Assembly (NCBI GenBank): GCA_963822145.1
Contig: CAWGGG010000003.1
Span: forward strand, 62,001-126,000
Length of the DNA: 64,000 nt
Source: UBA5072 sp963822145
GTDB lineage: Bacteria > Bacteroidota > Bacteroidia > Bacteroidales > UBA10428
Direction: 5' to 3'
The notes beneath the pieces are model-generated. The model was not told the DNA's origin and did no database searches. It saw nothing but the letters and a program-made list of their open reading frames with translations. Below are positions 17,157 through 25,449 of the stretch, piece by piece; position 1 is the stretch's first letter, and each line of letters opens with the position of its first letter. The translations under genes were made by a program, and so were the position numbers.

Positions 17157-19136
17157 ATGAAAATAACGCTTCTAGTATTATCTCTGATAACGGCTTTTCT
17201 GGCTGAATCACAATCCACCGATTCAATCTGGCAGCGCAGTTTATCCCGGTTTGAACAGCAAAATTACCACGGCACCATAGAAGATCTGAATACCCTGGTA
17301 AGCAATGATACCCTTTACCCCAGTGCTTTATACAACAGGGGAATTGCCTGGATGTACCTCGGAGATCTTGAAAATGCCTGTGCTGATCTTACCATGGCAA
17401 AATCCATGGGCGTGGAGATTAACAAGGAATTCTTCGGATATACCTGTAATACTGCATTCTTAAGGGATTTCCTCATCAAAGAGTTTTATCCAAGAGAAAA
17501 ACTAAATCCTGAAACGGGCTACCGGCCTGATTATACCCGGTCTGACACCCTCAGGGGAGCACTCAGGGCCGAAAGAACCTGCTTCGATGTGTATTTCTAT
17601 GATCTCAGGGTGCGCATTATTCCGCGGGGGAAGAGAATTGAAGGAAATAATAAGGTGTATTTCCGGGTAATGCAGCCAACACGAAGAATACAAATGGATC
17701 TATTCGATATTTATGAAATTACGGCCATCACCTGGGAAGGTCAGACACTCTCGTGGCACCGGGAATTTAATGCTGTCTTCATTGATTTCCCCAGGCAACT
17801 GAACACGGGCGAATCACAACATATTACTATAGCCTACCGGGGTAAACCGGTCAAAGCTCCCGATCCGCCCTGGGATGGCGGCTTTGTATGGCAGCGTGAT
17901 ATAAACAGGGATCTGTGGCTGGGAGTGGCCTGCGAACACCTTGGCGCAAGCAGCTGGTGGCCAACCAAGGATCACATGACCGATAAACCCGATTCCATGC
18001 AAATCACCCTTGAGGTTCCCAGGGGATACCAGGCAGTGTCAAACGGCAATCTTCTGAAAAAGGAAGCAGCAGATTCGCGGTTCGACCGGTTTGTCTGGTT
18101 TGTGCATTATCCCATAAACAATTACAACGTCACGTTCTATGTGGGAAAGTACACTGCCTTCAGTGATACCCTGATCCAGGGGAAGGATACCTTAAGACTG
18201 GATTATAATGTGCTCACCGATAACCTGGAAATTGCCCGGGAGCATTTCAGGCAAACCCTTGAGATCGTCTCGTTCTATAATGAAGCTTTTGGCTTTTACC
18301 CCTTCCCCAAAGATGGATTTGGACTTGTCGAATCTTCTTATGAGGGGATGGAACACCAGTCGGCCATCGCCTATGGGAACAACTTCGGGAAAGATACCGA
18401 GGTTTACCGGAATCAGGTTTACGATTATATCATTGTGCATGAAGCTGCGCATGAATGGTGGGGCAACTCAGTTACTGCCTGCGATATGGCGGATATCTGG
18501 ATTCACGAGGGATTTGCCACCTATGCAGAATGCCTCTTCCTGGAAAATAAGCTGGGCAGGGAAGAATACCTTTATGAATTGTCCGATAAGAGCCGGTACA
18601 TTTTTAATGTCTGGCCGCTGGTTCAGAACCGTGATGTGAATGAAAACACCTTTGCCGGAAATGATGTATACAACAAGGGTGCCATGCTGCTGCACTGCCT
18701 CAGGTGCACGATTAACAACGATTCTATGTTCTTTGGCCTTCTCCGTGATTTTTGTATCAGCAACCGCTATAAAACCGTAAGCACGGATGATTTTATCAGC
18801 TTTGTGAACCGGTATACCGGCTCAGATTACACGGCTTTCTTCAGAATATTCCTATACGAAACCAGGTTGCCTGTATTGTCCTATAGCTATGTATCTGATA
18901 ACGGAGGCCTAATGCTGCGTTACAGGTGGACAGGCGTAGAGGATGGATTTGTAATGCCATTCGGTATTCATACCGATCGGGAGGAATCACTGCGTCTGGT
19001 GGCCAATACCTTCTGGCAGGAAGTAAGACTGCCGGATGCCCGGTGGTTTAATTTTTATAATCTCTGGAACGGATATGCCGGATGTCAGAACAATTCCTAC
19101 ACCTACTATCATACCCGCTGTGAAAACGTCAAATAA
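17157..19136 (+). CDS. M1 family zinc aminopeptidase with N-terminal TPR-like unit
   Basis: 659 residues from the ATG at 17157 (KITLLVLSLITAFLAESQS signal peptide); a longer frame begins inside the repeat array with a TTG and is not credible. Residues about 20-80 form a TPR-like pair (NYHGTIEDLNTLV, ALYNRGIAWMYLGDLENACA). The M1 peptidase follows: substrate loop YEGMEHQSAIAYG, zinc site HEAAHEWWGNS (His428, His432) with the third ligand in WIHEGFATYAE. It should release N-terminal residues from peptides in the periplasm or outside the cell. The C-terminal ERAP-like domain is short, as in small M1 enzymes. Confidence 0.92.
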   Translation: MKITLLVLSLITAFLAESQSTDSIWQRSLSRFEQQNYHGTIEDLNTLVSNDTLYPSALYNRGIAWMYLGDLENACADLTMAKSMGVEINKEFFGYTCNTAFLRDFLIKEFYPREKLNPETGYRPDYTRSDTLRGALRAERTCFDVYFYDLRVRIIPRGKRIEGNNKVYFRVMQPTRRIQMDLFDIYEITAITWEGQTLSWHREFNAVFIDFPRQLNTGESQHITIAYRGKPVKAPDPPWDGGFVWQRDINRDLWLGVACEHLGASSWWPTKDHMTDKPDSMQITLEVPRGYQAVSNGNLLKKEAADSRFDRFVWFVHYPINNYNVTFYVGKYTAFSDTLIQGKDTLRLDYNVLTDNLEIAREHFRQTLEIVSFYNEAFGFYPFPKDGFGLVESSYEGMEHQSAIAYGNNFGKDTEVYRNQVYDYIIVHEAAHEWWGNSVTACDMADIWIHEGFATYAECLFLENKLGREEYLYELSDKSRYIFNVWPLVQNRDVNENTFAGNDVYNKGAMLLHCLRCTINNDSMFFGLLRDFCISNRYKTVSTDDFISFVNRYTGSDYTAFFRIFLYETRLPVLSYSYVSDNGGLMLRYRWTGVEDGFVMPFGIHTDREESLRLVANTFWQEVRLPDARWFNFYNLWNGYAGCQNNSYTYYHTRCENVK

Positions 19137-19161
19137 AAAACCCCGTCGTTGGCGGGGTTCA
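19134..19161 (-). terminator. Intrinsic terminator of rpmH
   Basis: Read on the minus strand: GAACCCCG, a 7-base loop, CGGGGTT then six T. The stem is 7 base pairs (19139-19145 with 19153-19159), and the T-tract runs into the last codons of the oppositely oriented aminopeptidase gene. Confidence 0.75.
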
Positions 19162-19184
19162 AGAAAAGAACAGGTTTAAAAGTC

Positions 19185-19340
19185 TTACTTGCTGGCGATC
19201 TCGTCAGAAACGGTTAACCTTTTTCTGCCTTTAGCCCTGCGGCTGGATAAAACCTTGCGGCCGTTAGCGGTTGACATTCTTTCCCTGAATCCGTGTTTAT
19301 TGCGTCTTTTCCTGTTGGAAGGCTGGTATGTTCTTTTCAT
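19185..19340 (-). CDS. rpmH: 50S ribosomal protein L34
   Basis: A 51-residue, highly basic protein beginning MKRTYQPSNRKRRNKHGFRE and continuing with MSTANGRKVLSSRRAKGRKR, the unmistakable L34 signature. The tail LTVSDEIASK is typical of Bacteroidota. It is too short for usual ORF cut-offs. It has a perfect promoter upstream and an intrinsic terminator downstream, so it is a single-gene transcript. The usual partner rnpA is not adjacent. Confidence 0.97.
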   Translation of the reverse strand: MKRTYQPSNRKRRNKHGFRERMSTANGRKVLSSRRAKGRKRLTVSDEIASK

Positions 19341-19378
19341 GTCAATTCTTATTAATGAGACCTGATAAAATCGGATTG

Positions 19379-19409
19379 CAAAGTTAATTATTTTATTATT
19401 CGAACCAAA
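19379..19409 (-). promoter_or_regulatory. Promoter of rpmH
   Basis: On the minus strand TTTG (19406-19409), exactly 19 bases, then TAACTTTG (19379-19386): a perfect match to the Bacteroidota consensus. The leader to the ATG at 19340 is about 30 bases. Confidence 0.75.
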
Positions 19410-19433
19410 TTTTTTTGGAAGTAATATCCCCTA

Positions 19434-19485
19434 CCTTGTCCCTCGTCCCTCGTCCCTTGTCCCTCGTCCCTCGTCCCTTGTCCCT
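19434..19485 (-). repeat. Heptamer array of the GGGAC family after mnmD
   Basis: Seven 7-base units, alternately TTGTCCC and TCGTCCC on the plus strand in a 21-base higher-order pattern (one TTG unit then two TCG units). Read in the direction of mnmD, it begins at its stop codon as GGACAAGGGACGAGGGACG and so on. Related copies lie at 35.7 and 53.1 kb. Confidence 0.85.
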
Positions 19486-20143
19486 ATTTAATCCCCCTGA
19501 GTATTTCACGCTTCCCGGGTGGTCCGGGCAGCTTTTCAATCTGAAATCCAGCTGCCTTCAGCAAGCGTTTCACAGTACCTTTTACACTATAGGTGGTCAA
19601 TACACCGCCTGGGTTCAGGCACCTGTACAACCTTTCAAAAATCTCAGCGCTCCAGAGTTCAGGCTGTTTGTCAGGTGCAAAAGCATCAAAATAGATGAGA
19701 TCATAGGGGAAATCGGGCTGAAAGGTAAGCAGGTCAGCCTGTATTTTGTGCAGCAGGAAACCTGGATGCAAAACTGTGGTAATATTCCAGGGTGCTTCAT
19801 GGATGCTATCAAATAATTCCCCGGGAAGCGGATCAGGCGCAAAAAGCGACTGATAATTCAAGTCCTTAATCTCACGTGGGTCAATCGGGTATTTTTCCAG
19901 CGCATGATAGACAATTTCATATCCTTGATTAACAGCCGCTCTGAAGGTCAGCAGGGCATTCAGGCCTGTTCCGAAACCAATTTCCAGCACTCCGATCTTC
20001 CTTTTTTCAGGCAGGTAAAGCAGTCCGGATTTTATAAAAACATGCATGGACTCAGTAAGAGCACCGAAAGTGGAATGATAATGCTCCTTCAGCGCAGGCA
20101 GATAAAACGTATAGGAACCGTCACCCGTAACAACCAGTTGCAT
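19484..20143 (-). CDS. mnmD: tRNA (mnm5s2U34) methyltransferase MnmD
   Basis: 219 residues from the ATG at 20143; a longer frame needs a TTG at 20161. It starts QLVVTGDGSYTFYLP and contains the SAM-binding motif VLEIGFGTGLNALLTF and the DUF752/MnmC N-terminal signatures LIYFDAFAPDKQPELWS and LTTYSVKGTVKRLLKAAGF. It methylates nm5U34 at the tRNA wobble base. It lacks the FAD-dependent oxidase half of the two-domain MnmC, so it is the stand-alone MnmD form. Confidence 0.92.
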   Translation of the reverse strand: MQLVVTGDGSYTFYLPALKEHYHSTFGALTESMHVFIKSGLLYLPEKRKIGVLEIGFGTGLNALLTFRAAVNQGYEIVYHALEKYPIDPREIKDLNYQSLFAPDPLPGELFDSIHEAPWNITTVLHPGFLLHKIQADLLTFQPDFPYDLIYFDAFAPDKQPELWSAEIFERLYRCLNPGGVLTTYSVKGTVKRLLKAAGFQIEKLPGPPGKREILRGIK

Positions 20144-20254
20144 GCAGGGGATTTTTAGCAATAATAGTAAAAAACGCTATAGCTGCTCAGGATTGTGCCT
20201 GGCTGACAGGATAAATATAATGACACCCCTGGTGAAAATAGCTGCAGTTTTTTT

Positions 20255-20262
20255 TAACTTTG
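20255..20262 (+). promoter_or_regulatory. -7 promoter element for the DUF1573 gene
   Basis: TAACTTTG matches TAnnTTTG and lies 34 bases before the ATG at 20297. The -33 element is weak. Confidence 0.45.
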
Positions 20263-20296
20263 GCAAAAGCAAGTTGTTTAAATTATTGAAAATCTG

Positions 20297-21403
20297 ATGA
20301 AAGTTATATTCGCAACCCTGGTCTTCCTCCTTCTTTTTGCGCTGATACCGGTATCCGGACAAACCAGTAAGCCTGTAATAACCTTTTCTGAGAAGGAATT
20401 CCATTTCGGTACTTTAAGAACAACTGCCGGCGTGGTTTCCCATGATTTTGTTTTTACAAATACCGGAAAGATCCCCCTGATCATCAATGAGGTTAAGGCC
20501 TCCTGTGGCTGCACGGTCGCAGAATGGCCCCGGGAACCCGTTTTACCCGGTAAGGCCGGTATCATCAAAGTTACTTTTAATCCCGAAAAACAAAGCGGGT
20601 CATTTACCAAGACCATACAGGTGAGCAGTAATGCAGATGTACCGTTAGTTAAGCTGCTCATTAACGGCGTGGTCATTCCCACAGACCAGGTGGATGAAGT
20701 TTTCAAATTTACAGTGGGCGATATTCGGTTGGAAACCATTTATGCTGCCTTCGGCGAAATCTATAAAGGTCAGACTGCCAAATTCACCATCCGGGTTTTT
20801 AATAACGCATCGGATAAACCTGCCACCCTGAGCTTCAGGCAGCTGCCAGCCCACCTGAAGGCCCTGATAACCCCGGAAACAATTGATCCGCAGCAGGAAG
20901 GCAGGATTGAACTGGAATATGTTACAACGGGCATGAAGGACTGGGATTATGTGGTTGACCGTCTTGATTTGCTGGTTAACGGCAAAACCCTGCCCAACAA
21001 CCGCATCAACATCACAGCCAACATACGGGAAGATTTTTCGAAATTAACGGCTGTTGAAATGGAAGTCGCCCCTCGCGTGGAATTTGACAGCCAGCTTTAT
21101 GATTTTGGCACTATTGCTGCCAATACGCTGGTTGAGCATGAATTCACATTAACCAACCGGGGAAAATCGGATCTGTTTATACGCAAGGTGAGTGCAAGTT
21201 GCGGTTGTACGGCAGTACAGCCCGCGAAAATACAGATACCGCCAGGAGAATCCACCACCATTAAAGCTGTATTCAATGCTGCCGGCCGCGAAGGTAACCA
21301 GAAAAAGGCGATTACAATTATCACCAACGATCCCAAACGATCCAGGTCGATTCTCTGGATCAACGGTGTAGTAACTCCTTCGGAACAGAAATCAGGACAA
21401 TAA
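20297..21403 (+). CDS. Secreted protein with two DUF1573 (Ig-like) domains
   Basis: 368 residues with a signal peptide (KVIFATLVFLLLFALIPVSG). Two copies of the DUF1573 beta-sandwich are clear: copy one at about 30-110 (EKEFHFGTLRTTAGVVSHDF, SCGCTVAEWPREPVLPG) and copy two near the C-terminus (LYDFGTIAANTLVEHEFTLT, SCGCTAVQPAKIQIPPG), with a less conserved sandwich domain between them. The SCGCT motif in each copy is the family signature. The function is not established; extracytoplasmic scaffold or adhesion roles are guesses. The meaB gene begins immediately after it. Confidence 0.88.
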   Translation: MKVIFATLVFLLLFALIPVSGQTSKPVITFSEKEFHFGTLRTTAGVVSHDFVFTNTGKIPLIINEVKASCGCTVAEWPREPVLPGKAGIIKVTFNPEKQSGSFTKTIQVSSNADVPLVKLLINGVVIPTDQVDEVFKFTVGDIRLETIYAAFGEIYKGQTAKFTIRVFNNASDKPATLSFRQLPAHLKALITPETIDPQQEGRIELEYVTTGMKDWDYVVDRLDLLVNGKTLPNNRINITANIREDFSKLTAVEMEVAPRVEFDSQLYDFGTIAANTLVEHEFTLTNRGKSDLFIRKVSASCGCTAVQPAKIQIPPGESTTIKAVFNAAGREGNQKKAITIITNDPKRSRSILWINGVVTPSEQKSGQ

Positions 21404-21406
21404 CCT

Positions 21407-22537
21407 GTGATAAACATCCGGATGAAAGGGACGCCATATAAAAGTGCATTAAACGTGAGCAACGGGGTGGAACGCCCTCCCGAAATCAGCGAAGAGTCGA
21501 TCAGGCTTTACAAGCAAAAACAGCGTAAGCAACCTTCCGTTAATGAGTTTCTGGAGGGCATCCTGGGAGGTAACCGTACGATTCTCAGCCAAGCCATTAC
21601 GCTCACCGAAAGTTCCCTTCCGGCACATTCCGAGCTGGCCCAGGAAATCATTGAGAAGTGCCTGCCCTGGTCGGGACGCTCTCTGAGAATAGGCATTACC
21701 GGTGTTCCCGGCGTGGGCAAAAGCACCTTTATCGAATCGCTGGGCATGCTGCTGATCCAAAATTACCGGAAACTGGCCGTCCTGGCCATTGATCCCAGCA
21801 GTGAGCGTACGAAAGGGAGTATAATGGGCGATAAGACCAGGATGGAAAGACTTTCCGCTGAAAGTGGAGCCTTTATCAGACCCTCCCCGTCAGCAGGATC
21901 GCTTGGCGGTGTGGCGCGGAAAACGCGGGAGGATATCATATTGTGTGAAGCAGCCGGTTTTGATACGATTTTTATTGAAACTGTTGGGGTAGGGCAAAGC
22001 GAAACCGCCGTCCATTCGATGGTAGATTTCTTCCTGCTCTTGATGCTGGCTGGAGCCGGGGATGAATTACAGGGTATCAAAAGGGGAATAATGGAAATGG
22101 CAGATGCTATAGCCATAACCAAGGCTGATGGTGAAAACATACCCAGGACCGAAAGAGCAAAGGCGGAATACAGCAATGCCCTGCACCTTTTCCCGCCCGC
22201 TGAATCAGGCTGGACTCCCAAAGTATTAACATGTTCATCGAAGACCAATATTGGAATCCAGAATGTGTGGGATACCGTACTGGAATACATTGCTTTGACC
22301 AGGAATAATGGTTATTTCGAAAAAAGAAGGCAGGAACAGTCACGTTACTGGATGTACGAATCGATCAACCAGAACCTGAAAGACAGCTTCTATCATGACA
22401 AAAGGATACAGAAGCTGTTGGAATCCTATGAAAACAAAGTGCTGCAGGGTGAAACAACGCCCTTTACTCCTGCAAAAGTCCTGCTGGAAAAATATTTCAG
22501 ACGTCGCTGGATTAAGCTGAACACAGGAAAACGGTGA
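21407..22537 (+). CDS. meaB: Methylmalonyl-CoA mutase-associated GTPase MeaB
   Basis: About 370 residues (GTG at 21407, 3 bases after the DUF1573 stop, or ATG at 21422). G-domain motifs are ITGVPGVGKSTFIE (P-loop), AIDPSSERTKGSIMGDKTRM, the ETVGVGQSE switch, and AITKADGENI (base recognition). MeaB/ArgK is a G3E GTPase that loads adenosylcobalamin onto methylmalonyl-CoA mutase and protects the enzyme. It fits with the PduO-type adenosyltransferase at 3.4 kb. The mutase itself is not in the window. Confidence 0.94.
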   Translation: MINIRMKGTPYKSALNVSNGVERPPEISEESIRLYKQKQRKQPSVNEFLEGILGGNRTILSQAITLTESSLPAHSELAQEIIEKCLPWSGRSLRIGITGVPGVGKSTFIESLGMLLIQNYRKLAVLAIDPSSERTKGSIMGDKTRMERLSAESGAFIRPSPSAGSLGGVARKTREDIILCEAAGFDTIFIETVGVGQSETAVHSMVDFFLLLMLAGAGDELQGIKRGIMEMADAIAITKADGENIPRTERAKAEYSNALHLFPPAESGWTPKVLTCSSKTNIGIQNVWDTVLEYIALTRNNGYFEKRRQEQSRYWMYESINQNLKDSFYHDKRIQKLLESYENKVLQGETTPFTPAKVLLEKYFRRRWIKLNTGKR

Positions 22538-22581
22538 ACAGGAATGCAGAAACACGGTGGATCATACAAACAAAAATGAGA

Positions 22582-22589
22582 TATTTTTG
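22582..22589 (+). promoter_or_regulatory. -7 promoter element for lpdA
   Basis: TATTTTTG matches TAnnTTTG, 59 bases before the lpdA ATG. The -33 element is not obvious. Confidence 0.4.
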
Positions 22590-22647
22590 CTTATTATTGT
22601 CAACAAGATAAGAAACTGAATGATAACCCATAAAAATACTTCCGGCA

Positions 22648-24039
22648 ATGAATTATGATCTGATAGTAATTGGTAGCGGACCGGGCGGATATGTCGCCGC
22701 GATTCGTGCTTCTCAACTCGGGATGAAAGCTGTTGTTGTTGAAAAAGCAGAAATCGGGGGCATTTGCCTTAACTGGGGTTGTATCCCCACCAAGGCCCTG
22801 CTGAAAAGCGCCCAGGTTTTCAATTATATGAAACACGCCAATGACTATGGCATTGCTGTAGAAGCAGAAGTTAAACCTGATCTGGAAAAGATCGTTGCCC
22901 GCAGCAGGGGAGTTGCTGATAGCATGAGTAAAGGAGTGCAGTTTCTGTTCAAAAAGAACAAGATTGAACAGATTGCTGGTTACGGAAGACTTGTTGATAA
23001 CCAAACCGTATCCGTGACCGATAAGGAAGGCAAGGAAACACGGATTACAGCCAAAAACATCATCCTGGCGACCGGGGCACGTTCCAAGGAACTGCCAAAC
23101 CTGCGGCAGGATGGTGTAAAAATCATCAGCTACCGCGATGCCCTGGCTCTTTCCAGGCAACCCCAATCACTCGTTGTGGTTGGCTCGGGAGCTATCGGAA
23201 GCGAGTTTGCCCATTTCTACAATTCCATTGGCACCAAAGTTACCCTGGTGGAATTCCTGCCCAACATCGTACCCCTGGAAGATGAAGAAGTGTCCAAGCA
23301 ATTGGAAAGATCCTTTAAGAAAGCCGGCATGGAGGTCATGACCTCCTCTACCGTGGAATCTGTTGATACCAGCGGCAAATTATGTCAGGTTATCATAAAA
23401 ACGACCAAAGGAACTGAGAAACGAGAGGCCGAAATAGTGCTTTCTGCTGTGGGTATTACTCCCAACCTCGAGGACCTGGGACTGGAAAAGCTGGGAATTG
23501 TTGTTGAAAACGGGAAAGTGAAAGTTGATACTTTCTACCAGACCAATGTGAAGGGTGTTTATGCCATTGGCGACATCGTGGCGGGTCCTGCCCTGGCGCA
23601 TGTGGCCTCAGCAGAAGGTATTGCATGCGTGGAAAAAATAGCAGGAAAAAACCCGGAACCTGTTAATTACAGGAATATCCCCGGATGCACCTATACCTCA
23701 CCCGAAATTGCTTCAGTAGGATTTACTGAAAAAGCTGCTAAAGAGGCAGGATTTGATATCAAGGTGGGAAAATTCCCGTATACCGCCTCCGGTAAAGCAA
23801 GTGCAGCAGGTAATAAGGATGGTTTTGTGAAGCTGATCTTTGACACCAAATATGGTGAATTATTAGGGGCTCATCTGATTGGCGACAACGTGACTGAAAT
23901 GATCGCCGAACTGGTCGTTGCCCGAAAGCTTGAGACTACCGGGCACGAGCTGATCAAGGCCATTCATCCCCATCCGACCATGTCGGAAGCAATCATGGAA
24001 GCCGCAGCTGCTGCTTACGGAGAGGTTATACACATCTAG
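22648..24039 (+). CDS. lpdA: Dihydrolipoyl dehydrogenase (E3)
   Basis: 463 residues. An FAD-binding motif at the N-terminus (DLIVIGSGPGGYVAAIRASQ), the redox-active disulfide GGICLNWGCIPTK, the NAD motif VVVGSGAIGSEFAHFYNSIG, the second FAD motif VYAIGDIVAGPALAHVA, and the catalytic His-Glu pair in AIHPHPTMSEAIMEA. It reoxidises lipoamide in 2-oxoacid dehydrogenase or glycine cleavage complexes. No E1/E2 or gcv genes are adjacent, so the partner complex cannot be told from here. Confidence 0.96.
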   Translation: MNYDLIVIGSGPGGYVAAIRASQLGMKAVVVEKAEIGGICLNWGCIPTKALLKSAQVFNYMKHANDYGIAVEAEVKPDLEKIVARSRGVADSMSKGVQFLFKKNKIEQIAGYGRLVDNQTVSVTDKEGKETRITAKNIILATGARSKELPNLRQDGVKIISYRDALALSRQPQSLVVVGSGAIGSEFAHFYNSIGTKVTLVEFLPNIVPLEDEEVSKQLERSFKKAGMEVMTSSTVESVDTSGKLCQVIIKTTKGTEKREAEIVLSAVGITPNLEDLGLEKLGIVVENGKVKVDTFYQTNVKGVYAIGDIVAGPALAHVASAEGIACVEKIAGKNPEPVNYRNIPGCTYTSPEIASVGFTEKAAKEAGFDIKVGKFPYTASGKASAAGNKDGFVKLIFDTKYGELLGAHLIGDNVTEMIAELVVARKLETTGHELIKAIHPHPTMSEAIMEAAAAAYGEVIHI

Positions 24040-24094
24040 GTATATGATGTTTTTGTGAAGGTTGTGGTAAGTTATATGTTGTAGGTTGTGATGG
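24040..24094. repeat. Degenerate GGTTGTG-type tract after lpdA
   Basis: The spacer between convergent lpdA and the DUF4907 gene contains GGTTGTGGTAAG and GTAGGTTGTGATGG, resembling the GTTGTGGTT module seen at 62.35 kb (and its complement at 40.4 kb). It is decayed and short. Confidence 0.35.
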
Positions 24095-24448
24095 TCAGTT
24101 TGTATTCAACAGACTGTCCAGTCCAAGTTTTTTGAAATCATCCCGGGTCAGTGTCGGCAACTGATGATCCATCAGCTTTTGTTTTACAAGTTTACCGGTT
24201 CTGAAAGCTGACTTTTTATCAGGAAAAGCTTTTCTTCCTGGAATTAGGGGGATGAAAGGCTGATCAATATAAACCCTTCCATTTATCGATATCTGATAAC
24301 CCCAGCCTCCTGTAACCTGACAGGTGGTCACTTTCACGCGGTCAGCTGATGAGGTCAGCTGCAGCAAGGCAAACCCTGATAAAGCAATAAGAACAATAAA
24401 AAAAAGCGGATACAGGATCCGCTTTTTTCTGGCATCAATCTGCTTCAT
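24095..24448 (-). CDS. DUF4907 membrane-anchored protein
   Basis: 117 residues from the ATG at 24448, overlapping the last 14 bases of the kelch gene. A basic N-terminus (KQIDARKKR) and one hydrophobic segment (about residues 11-31, ILYPLFFIVLIALSGFALL) suggest a single-pass anchor. The rest carries the DUF4907 signature GGWGYQISINGRVYIDQPFI followed by PGRKAFPDKKSA. The function is unknown. A perfect terminator-like hairpin is embedded in codons about 7-16 (see separate entry). Confidence 0.8.
   Translation of the reverse strand: MKQIDARKKRILYPLFFIVLIALSGFALLQLTSSADRVKVTTCQVTGGWGYQISINGRVYIDQPFIPLIPGRKAFPDKKSAFRTGKLVKQKLMDHQLPTLTRDDFKKLGLDSLLNTN
24398..24428 (-). terminator. Terminator-like hairpin inside the DUF4907 coding sequence
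   Basis: A 12-base-pair perfect stem (24400-24411 with 24417-24428) and 5-base loop. On the coding strand it reads AAAAAAGCGGAT, CCTGT, ATCCGCTTTTTT and two more T, which is the form of an intrinsic terminator. It also encodes residues KKRILYPLFF. Confidence 0.6.
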
Positions 24449-25449
24449 TAAAATCTTCCAATGGCTTAAACTCCCATATATCATCAAAAGCAAGTGTCGA
24501 ACTGATTCCGGTGGCAACAAATCCCCGGCCGTTTTCAGTTGCAAAACCAATCGCATCGGTACGGGCGGTGCCTTCAAAGCTTGTTCGTGTGGCCCACAAA
24601 TCCGTTGAAGGCGTATATTCCCATACGTCATTCTTCAGGTTACCGATATCCCCGCAGGTGATATAGGCCTTGCCATTGAGTACAAAAACGGCTGCTTTCT
24701 TTCTAATAATAGTGTAACTGTCATCATACCCTTCATTGCTGACATTGCTGATCTTCCTTTTGGCCGTCCAGGAATCATTAGCGGGATCGTACATGTAAAA
24801 ATCCTTTGAATATTCACCGTTGCTGTAACCGGTAGTGATATAACCCTTGCCGTCAATAACAAAGGCAACGGCATCCTGTACCTTGGACTGATAGCTGGTT
24901 TTTTGCTGCCAGGTGCTGTCGGCATGTATTATAAGCCCAGAAATCTTTCTCTGCATTTCCTGAAAAGCCAGTACCAACATAGCCGATATCATCAATTGCA
25001 AATGCCACAGCACCGTATCGGGCCAGTCCGCCAAATTCTGCGGTTACTTTATGCCATGAATTCGATGTCGGGTTGTATCTGTAAAAATCCTTATACTTCA
25101 CCAGGCCATCATAGCCTGTACCCACATAACCTTCGCCTCCAGCCGTAAAAGCCACTGCGCCCTGCCTGGGTTGACCAGGAAATTCAGCAACCTGAGTCCA
25201 GTTATTACGCTCGGCATCATACGTCCAGAAATCCGAAAGGCGATCCTCCCCGTCGTAACCTGTACCTACATATCCGGAATTACCAATGGTAAAAGCAGCT
25301 GCATCCCCTCTGGCGACACCTTCAAAATCCGACTGTTCAATCCAGTTACCAACCAAGGGTGTTGCCGAATCCTTCTTACACATGGAAAACAGGGATACAA
25401 GGGAAAATGAAATCATACCGAGGAATAAATAATCTTTCAATATTTTCAT
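24435..25449 (-). pseudogene. Kelch-repeat lipoprotein, one frameshift
   Basis: Two overlapping frames join into one protein of about 338 residues. A signal sequence with a possible lipobox (SLFSMC) is followed by six kelch-type repeats of about 50 residues, each with the G-Y/F-V/I-x-T-G core (AFTIGNSGYVGTGYDG, AFTAGGEGYVGTGYDG, AFAIDDIGYVGTGFSG, AFVIDGKGYITTGYSN, VFVLNGKAYITCGD, GFATENGRGFVATG), which would make a six-blade propeller. One extra base near 24924-24930 breaks the frame in blade three (after KDFWAYN; the other frame resumes at ADSTWQQ). It may be a sequencing error or a real lesion. The neighbouring DUF4907 and DUF4270 genes are typical companions. Confidence 0.8.
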
